37,463 bases of DNA from the NCBI GenBank assembly GCA_026713385.1, contig JAPOOP010000325.1, positions 1 to 37,463 on the forward strand, in the 5' to 3' direction. Both the position numbers and the translations under genes were made by a program. The DNA comes from Candidatus Poribacteria bacterium (lineage in GTDB: Bacteria > Poribacteria > WGA-4E > WGA-3G). The stretch's first letter is position 1; each line of letters begins with the position of its first letter. The notes beneath the pieces are model-generated. The model was not told where the DNA came from. It worked only from the letters and a program-made list of their open reading frames with translations, and searched no databases. This document shows, in pieces, positions 32,975 to 37,463 of the stretch.

Positions 32975-33772
32975 TTAAAAAAGGACTTCGCTAACATCGT
33001 GTAACCCTTTAGGGGCATCGATTACCCATTTCGCAGCGCGGATTGTACCTTTTGCGAATGCCTCTGGGCTGTGTGCTCGGTGCACGACACTTAATTGCTC
33101 ACCCTCTGTTGCGAACAGCACCGTATGATCACCAGAAATGTCGCCACCTCGAACTGCATGAATGCAGATCTGTTTCTTCGGTCTCGCGCCAACGATGCCG
33201 TGGCGACCATAGACACCCACCTCATCTAAATTTTGTTCAAGTGCCCTGGTGATAGTTTCCGCTACACGGAGTGCTGTACCACTCGGTGAATCTGCTTTGT
33301 GGTTGTGGTGTGCTTCTATCACTTCAATATTATAATCATTTCCGAGGGCTTTGGCAATTAATTCTAATGCTTGGAGCATCACATTGACACCGAGGCTCAT
33401 GTTTGGTGACATTACACAACGAATCCGTGATGCGAGCACTTTGATGGTCGCGAGTTCCTCGTCGGTAAAACCGGTTGTTCCAAGAACCATGGCTTTATCT
33501 GCATCGACAACTTGTTGGAGGTGGTCCAGGGATGCTTTCGGTTTTGAAAATTCGATGACAACATCTGAACGATGAACCACATCCTCAAGTTTGCCTGTAA
33601 TGGCTACTCCGATGTCACTGATACCGGCGACAACCCCCGCATCGCTTCCGATCTGTGGATGCGACGGATATTGGACAGCCCCAACGAGTTGCATATCGGT
33701 GTGTTGGGCAATACCTCGCGTGATACACCGGCCCATGCGACCGCAAACACCAGTGATAACTACACGAATCAT
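32975..33772 (-). CDS. dapB: 4-hydroxy-tetrahydrodipicolinate reductase, copy 1
   Basis: 265 residues. NAD(P)-binding motif GVCGRMGR (8-15), GTTGF (98-102), and the DapB catalytic signature E-A-H-H-N-H-K-A-D-S-P-S-G-T-A with H155/H156 and K159. The C-terminal HAVRGGDISGDHTVLFATEG (HAVRGGDISGDHTV) is standard. It reduces the DapA product to tetrahydrodipicolinate, the DapL substrate. The leader CCGCAAGGAACATTAAAAAT precedes the ATG. It is a tandem paralogue of the gene at 34027: the C-terminal halves are nearly identical while the N-terminal dinucleotide-binding halves have diverged. This copy keeps the canonical GTTGF. Confidence 0.95.
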   Translation of the reverse strand: MIRVVITGVCGRMGRCITRGIAQHTDMQLVGAVQYPSHPQIGSDAGVVAGISDIGVAITGKLEDVVHRSDVVIEFSKPKASLDHLQQVVDADKAMVLGTTGFTDEELATIKVLASRIRCVMSPNMSLGVNVMLQALELIAKALGNDYNIEVIEAHHNHKADSPSGTALRVAETITRALEQNLDEVGVYGRHGIVGARPKKQICIHAVRGGDISGDHTVLFATEGEQLSVVHRAHSPEAFAKGTIRAAKWVIDAPKGLHDVSEVLF

Positions 33773-34026
33773 ATTTTTAATGTTCCTTGCGGTTACATGA
33801 CGTGGATTTGAGCTTTAACGGTTTATGATATAGATCTGAAGAAACACCAAATTTAGTCTGCGGATAGACTAAATCCCGTGTTGATTCGCAAAAACCCTTT
33901 ACATGTTTCACACTTTCCCAGTATCCCATCCCTGTAACGGGTGTGAAACATGGGAAGACCTTGGTTTCTGATGAAACCAGTAAGGTTAATGCTAAGAGGT
34001 ATTCTTGAGGTTAAAGGTCGTGTCTA
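33773..34026. other. Structured intergenic region between the two dapB genes
   Basis: No gene. Three hairpins: TTTAGTCT/AGACTAAA (33853-33874), CATGTTTCACAC/GTGTGAAACATG (33902-33951 approximately), and GGTTTC/GAAACC (about 33963-33978). The last 65 bases before the copy-1 ATG match the corresponding bases before copy 2 (ATCTAT...ACCGT.AAAG.TCAAA...GTCAT.TAACCGCAAGGAA), so the duplication included the leader. Not recognised as a lysine riboswitch. Confidence 0.65.
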
Positions 34027-34830
34027 TTACTTCTGAAAAAGGACTTCGCTGATATCGTGTAATCCTTTAGGAGCGTTGACCACCCATCTCGCAGCGCGGA
34101 TTGCACCTTTTGCGAATGCCTCTGGGCTGTGTGCTCGGTGAACGACACTTAATTGCTCACCTTCAGTTGCGAACAGCACTGTATGATCGCCAGCAATGTC
34201 ACCACCTCGCACCGCGTGGATACCGATCTGCTTCTTCGGTCTCGCACCAACGATGCCGTGTCTACCGTAGACACCTACTTCATCTAAATCACGCTCCAAT
34301 GCTGTTGCAACTGTTTCCGCTAAGCGAAGGGCAGTGCCGCTCGGCGAATCTGCTTTATGATTGTGGTGTGCCTCTACCACCTCAATATCGTAATCATCCC
34401 CGAGGGCTTTAGCGATTAACTCCAGGGCTTGGATCATCACGTTGACACCGAGACTCATGTTTGGTGCCATTACACAACGGATCTGCGATGCGAGTTCATG
34501 CACAGTAGCGAGTTCATCGGAATCGAACCCAGTTGTTGCGATTATCATTGCTTTGTCGGCATTGGCGACTTCTCCGAGGTGTTGCAGGGTTGCCTCAGGT
34601 TTCGAGAATTCGATGACAACATCTGCGCTTTCAAGTACATCTTTAAGGTTGCCTGTGACGGCGACCCCTATTTCTCCAATACCCGCAACAACTCCCGCAT
34701 CACTGCCGATCTGTGGGTGTTCCGGGAACTCAATCGCTCCAACAATTTTCATATCGGCTTGCTCAGAAATGCCTCGGATGATGAGCCGTCCCATACGGCC
34801 ACATGCCCCATTAATAATTACACCAACCAT
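34027..34830 (-). CDS. dapB: 4-hydroxy-tetrahydrodipicolinate reductase, copy 2
   Basis: 267 residues. Same architecture as copy 1: GACGRMGR nucleotide motif, ATTGF instead of GTTGF, catalytic EAHHNHKADSPSGTA and C-terminal HAVRGGDIAGDHTV all intact, so it looks functional. The N-terminal 130 residues differ at many positions from copy 1, whereas residues from about 145 on are almost the same. The leader CCGCAAGGAATATTAAAAAT immediately precedes the ATG. Together with dapL it points to the diaminopimelate aminotransferase route. Whether the two paralogues differ in cofactor preference or form hetero-tetramers is not known. Confidence 0.95.
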   Translation of the reverse strand: MVGVIINGACGRMGRLIIRGISEQADMKIVGAIEFPEHPQIGSDAGVVAGIGEIGVAVTGNLKDVLESADVVIEFSKPEATLQHLGEVANADKAMIIATTGFDSDELATVHELASQIRCVMAPNMSLGVNVMIQALELIAKALGDDYDIEVVEAHHNHKADSPSGTALRLAETVATALERDLDEVGVYGRHGIVGARPKKQIGIHAVRGGDIAGDHTVLFATEGEQLSVVHRAHSPEAFAKGAIRAARWVVNAPKGLHDISEVLFQK

Positions 34831-34958
34831 ATTTTTAATATTCCTTGCGGTTAAATGACATCGGTTTGAACTTTGACGGTTTTTTGAGATAGATTTCCCC
34901 TACTAAACGAAATCCTCTTTGTTGAAAACCAAGAGCGAAGCGACCTAATTGCTGACGG

Positions 34959-35879
34959 CTATTTTAGTGTGAATAGGTATGCCAGAAGGTCGTGCATCTG
35001 CTGGACTGAAAGGATATCTGCGAAGTTTTCAGGCATGATGCCTGCTTGTGGGACGCTGGTACTCCTTATATCCTTAATGAGGTAAGTTGTCCACAACTTC
35101 CCAGAATCGTCGAGTATTTGCACTGTTTCAGGGTCTATTCTGCCTCTGTGATCATACTGATAACGTTTCCTACCAGTGATCTCGTTTCCATCCTTAGTGA
35201 AGATGGTAAGCATCTCATATTCGGGCGCGATATAGGAGCGCGGATTGAGGATGGACTCGACAATGAATTGCGGTGAGCGGGTGCGAGCAACATAAGTCAT
35301 ATCTGGACCTATTTCGCTGCCGGTGCCAGTGGCACCTCTCCCGTGAACTGTGTGGCACTTACCGCAAGCGTACCCTTCTGAGAAGAAGATGGCTTCTCCT
35401 GCTTTGATGTCGCCCTTCATGTAAGGGGTCCAATCCTCAGTAGATTTTATCTCTTCCAAAGAGACCCCTGCCGCTTTCGCTTGTTCCGAGCGGACGTAGC
35501 CAACAATCATGTTGATCGCCTCATCAGAAAGTTTGCCACCAAACTTTTGCATTTGGGTCCCTGGAAGTCCATTAAATACGGTCTGGAAGATGCCATCATC
35601 GGTCCATCCGTAAAGCCATTGGGGTTTAAAGAGATCGGGGGCTTTGCCACCGCGTGTTTGTGCGGCGTGGCAATTCCAACACATCAAACGGAAGTAGAAC
35701 GCGCCGTCGATAACGTCTTCGTCATAATTAACATCTCTTGGTGCTGCAGGGGCAATATCCACCTCTAAATCCTGGGCATTTACGGTCGGAAAAAAGAAGA
35801 GACTTACACCCAGAAAGAGGAGAAAAATGCACCACGTTATTCGGACGGTAGGAGTTGTAACGTGGGTAGAATACATCAT
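34959..35879 (-). CDS. Diheme c-type cytochrome of the quinoprotein operon
   Basis: 306 residues with an N-terminal signal/anchor (about residues 13-35). Two heme-binding sites: C67-W-N-C-H71 and C172-G-K-C-H176. A likely axial Met of the first domain is in GTQMQKFGGKLSDEAI (M110), and of the second in GIMPENFADILS near the C-terminus. The middle SEIGPDMTYVARTRSPQFIVESILNP (SPQFIVESILNP) is typical of cytochromes that accompany PQQ dehydrogenases. It should pass electrons from the dehydrogenase toward the terminal oxidase in the periplasm. Its ATG overlaps the TGA of the binding-protein gene upstream (ATGA), so translation is coupled. XoxG/MoxG are usually monoheme, so two hemes are a departure. 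Confidence 0.9.
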   Translation of the reverse strand: MMYSTHVTTPTVRITWCIFLLFLGVSLFFFPTVNAQDLEVDIAPAAPRDVNYDEDVIDGAFYFRLMCWNCHAAQTRGGKAPDLFKPQWLYGWTDDGIFQTVFNGLPGTQMQKFGGKLSDEAINMIVGYVRSEQAKAAGVSLEEIKSTEDWTPYMKGDIKAGEAIFFSEGYACGKCHTVHGRGATGTGSEIGPDMTYVARTRSPQFIVESILNPRSYIAPEYEMLTIFTKDGNEITGRKRYQYDHRGRIDPETVQILDDSGKLWTTYLIKDIRSTSVPQAGIMPENFADILSVQQMHDLLAYLFTLK

Positions 35880-36751
35880 TTCTCTTCGTCCTCCTGAAAC
35901 GGAGCGAAGTAAGGTAAATAATACTTCTCACAGAGTTCTTTGAGTTCTTCTTCACTCCATTTCTGTTCGATAATTGTGTTAACAACATTTTGAAGTTCGC
36001 GTGTTTTTTGTGTTGGTGTCTCTTTGCTAAAAGCAATAGCGATATTCCAACGGAGACGCGCTTCAGGAATGTATTCTTTGACAATCTCTAATTCAGGGTA
36101 AGCAGTGTCTGTCTGTTCTGGCTGCTGAATTCGGGAACCCTTTTCAATCAGCCATCCAATATTTGACCAGACATATCCGTAAGCAATTTGACCTTTCTTG
36201 AGAGCGTCAAGGACAGCGATTTGTGAGCGATACACGCGGCGATTATATCCCATCTGTCGAAGAACGTCGCTTGCGATAGAACCCGCTTCTGTCCCAATCG
36301 TTTCTAACTTAATGTCCTCCAGCGTTTTCGGGGACGCTGGGTTGCTTTTCTGTTTTACCAATATGTAGCCGGTACCAAAGATGGGGTTAGAGAAATCAAC
36401 GTTTTTTCCCAATTGAATTGCTTCACTCATGGCGCGCTCCTCAATGGGCACTCCGATCACGCAGTCGCAATGTCCACGTATCATGTCAGCGAGCAGACTG
36501 TCACGAAGGGTGTTAAGCCAGTGGAGGTCCAACTTAACGCCGAGTTCCTCTGCCAGTAAGTGTGCTATCTCAACATATAATCCAGGAAGTTCGGGATCCG
36601 CATTGGAGTAGGGCAGATTTCGGACATCCATACAGACCGTTAAAACGCCCTTTGCCCGAACCTCTTCCAAAGCACTGTCAGCGTTGGCAGTACGTAGCAT
36701 TAAAATGGGCAATATGAGAAGCGCGATCCACAAAGTGATATAGTGTTTCAC
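35876..36751 (-). CDS. Quinoprotein dehydrogenase-associated periplasmic binding protein (XoxJ/MoxJ-like)
   Basis: About 292 residues. The start is GTG at 36751, decided by the strong AAGGAGG seven bases upstream and a clean signal peptide (MKHYITLWIALLILPILM). The upstream in-frame ATG at 36781 would overlap the preceding stop (TAATG) but lies before that ribosome site. The mature protein is a SBP_bac_3 fold: GVLTVCMDVRNLPYSN, GLYVEIAHLLAEELGVKLD, IGVPIEERAMSE, FSNPIFGTGYILV and TIGTEAGSIASDVL. Such proteins next to PQQ alcohol dehydrogenases (MoxJ/XoxJ) are thought to help maturation or activation of the enzyme rather than transport. It sits between the dehydrogenase and the cytochrome c genes with coupled junctions. 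Confidence 0.85.
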   Translation of the reverse strand: MKHYITLWIALLILPILMLRTANADSALEEVRAKGVLTVCMDVRNLPYSNADPELPGLYVEIAHLLAEELGVKLDLHWLNTLRDSLLADMIRGHCDCVIGVPIEERAMSEAIQLGKNVDFSNPIFGTGYILVKQKSNPASPKTLEDIKLETIGTEAGSIASDVLRQMGYNRRVYRSQIAVLDALKKGQIAYGYVWSNIGWLIEKGSRIQQPEQTDTAYPELEIVKEYIPEARLRWNIAIAFSKETPTQKTRELQNVVNTIIEQKWSEEELKELCEKYYLPYFAPFQEDEEK

Positions 36752-36780
36752 GTGGAAACCTCCTTGTGCCGATGGTAACA

Positions 36781-37463
36781 TTATTCAAAGAGCGCGAACA
36801 CAAAGAGAGTTCCGCCTTGACGAGCATTAACTTCAGCATATTTCACAGCACCTGACGCTATCACAACGTATTGGACACCGTCAAGTTGATAGGTAATTGG
36901 GGGGGCGAGAACCCCGGAGCCGGTCTGGAAATCCCAAAGCACTTCACCGCTTTCTGCTGACAATGCCATAAATCTTCCTTCTAAATCGCCAGCAAAAACG
37001 AGACCGCCCGCTGTCGTGAGGCATCCGCCCCATTGTGGGAAGTTCGTTTTGTGTCGCCATTTAATCTCACCCGTAGAAACTTCGATCGCACTGATATGTC
37101 CCCACATCATCATATCACCGTCTTCGTCTTTCTCCGCTGTCATACCGCTTCCGACGTAGGGCAATCCTTTTATGTAGAAGACGCGCCCTTGATGATAGGA
37201 GCCACAGAGTTCCAGTGAAGGAACATAGAGGTAATTTGTGAGTGGATTGTAGGCTGAAGGGGGCCAGTTCTTTCCACCTTCAACACCCGGACAGACGCGG
37301 ATCGTGCCTTCTTCTGAGGTAGACACGCCGGGTAGGACAGTAGGACGACCATTTTCATCGAGTCCCCCGGTCCAGTTCTGTTCGCAGTAAGTGCTTGCAT
37401 ATAGAAATTTTCCGTTGGTCCTATCAAGCACATAAAAATAACCGTTCCGATTCGCTTGCATCA
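36781..37463 (-). CDS. PQQ-dependent alcohol dehydrogenase (methanol/ethanol type), C-terminal part
   Basis: Partial: the N-terminus lies beyond the window edge. 226 residues are visible. The family segments include QANRNGYFYVLDRTNGKFL (QANRNGYFYVLDRTNG), GGKNWPPSAYNPLTNYLYVPS (NWPPSAYNPLTNYLYVPS), WGGCLTTAGGLVFAGDLEGRF (WGGCLTTAGGLVFAGD) and FQTGSGVLAPPITYQLDGVQYVVIASG (core GSGVLAPPITYQLDGVQY), matching the last blades of the eight-bladed quinoprotein propeller. The catalytic Asp and the lanthanide/calcium-ligand Asp are in the missing part, so XoxF versus MxaF type cannot be decided. It is followed by the J-like protein and a cytochrome c, the operon order of periplasmic methanol or alcohol oxidation. 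Confidence 0.9.
   Translation of the reverse strand, partial: MQANRNGYFYVLDRTNGKFLYASTYCEQNWTGGLDENGRPTVLPGVSTSEEGTIRVCPGVEGGKNWPPSAYNPLTNYLYVPSLELCGSYHQGRVFYIKGLPYVGSGMTAEKDEDGDMMMWGHISAIEVSTGEIKWRHKTNFPQWGGCLTTAGGLVFAGDLEGRFMALSAESGEVLWDFQTGSGVLAPPITYQLDGVQYVVIASGAVKYAEVNARQGGTLFVFALFE

Noticed and set aside
32890-33018. N-terminal extension of the YCF48-like gene
   Set aside because: It translates the ACTGAAA simple repeat and part of dapB in the wrong frame.
33773-34026. Lysine riboswitch upstream of dapB
   Set aside because: Hairpins are present but I could not recognise the conserved lysine-box core, and similar structure is missing before the second dapB.

Overview
The window is about 37 kb of bacterial chromosome of moderate GC. 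It is rich in paralogous propeller proteins (FG-GAP/ASPIC, PQQ-like, Asp-box, YCF48 and Reg_prop types) and also carries a type I sulfatase, a SUMF1-domain protein, a PhyH dioxygenase, Gfo/Idh/MocA-type proteins and many short dispersed hairpin repeats. This mix is typical of Candidatus Poribacteria and related uncultured PVC/FCB-type lineages. The taxonomic call is inference from gene content; no rRNA or other marker gene is present. I see no tRNA, rRNA, CRISPR array, transposase or phage gene.

Layout. 1-950: a secreted protein of unknown function ending in a bidirectional terminator. 954-4859 (minus): TPR protein, SUMF1-domain protein and CRTAC1/ASPIC protein. 5.2-10.3 kb: an Asp-box sialidase-like protein (plus) facing a minus-strand run of sulfatase, UxuA-like mannonate dehydratase and PQQ-like propeller, which looks like a locus for sulfated or uronate-containing glycans. 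10.3-12 kb: two paralogous, internally duplicated membrane proteins of no known family. 12-13.8 kb: an orphan PotD-like binding protein and a rhodanese. 14-15.6 kb: a two-gene operon of a stand-alone Gfo/Idh/MocA C-terminal-like domain and a full oxidoreductase.

15.6-19.1 kb (minus) is the most interesting block: a PspA/IM30 (ESCRT-III superfamily) protein, a tandem-AAA ATPase with a Vps4-like pore loop, a small acidic protein, and a clan AA (retropepsin-like) protease overlapping that small gene. The last pair is bounded by a 25-bp direct repeat. Divergent from it, behind a near-consensus promoter, is a multi-pass membrane gluzincin with C-terminal helical repeats. 22.1-24.4 kb: a decayed GNAT remnant and a sugar-kinase/nucleotidyltransferase fusion. 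24.6-28.5 kb: a giant sensor with Reg_prop propellers, a Y_Y_Y domain and a SpoIIE phosphatase. 28.7-34.8 kb: a diaminopimelate/lysine region (dapL and two tandem dapB) interleaved with a PhyH dioxygenase and a 14-repeat YCF48-like lipoprotein. 35-37.5 kb: a PQQ alcohol dehydrogenase (cut by the window edge), its periplasmic binding protein and a diheme cytochrome c, the arrangement of XoxF/MoxF operons.

The window also holds a dispersed intergenic repeat ending in CCGCAAGGTAAAATTAAAA. In one orientation this sequence is the ribosome-binding leader of genes. In the other it supplies the TAA stop of three unrelated genes, all of which end Phe-TAA.
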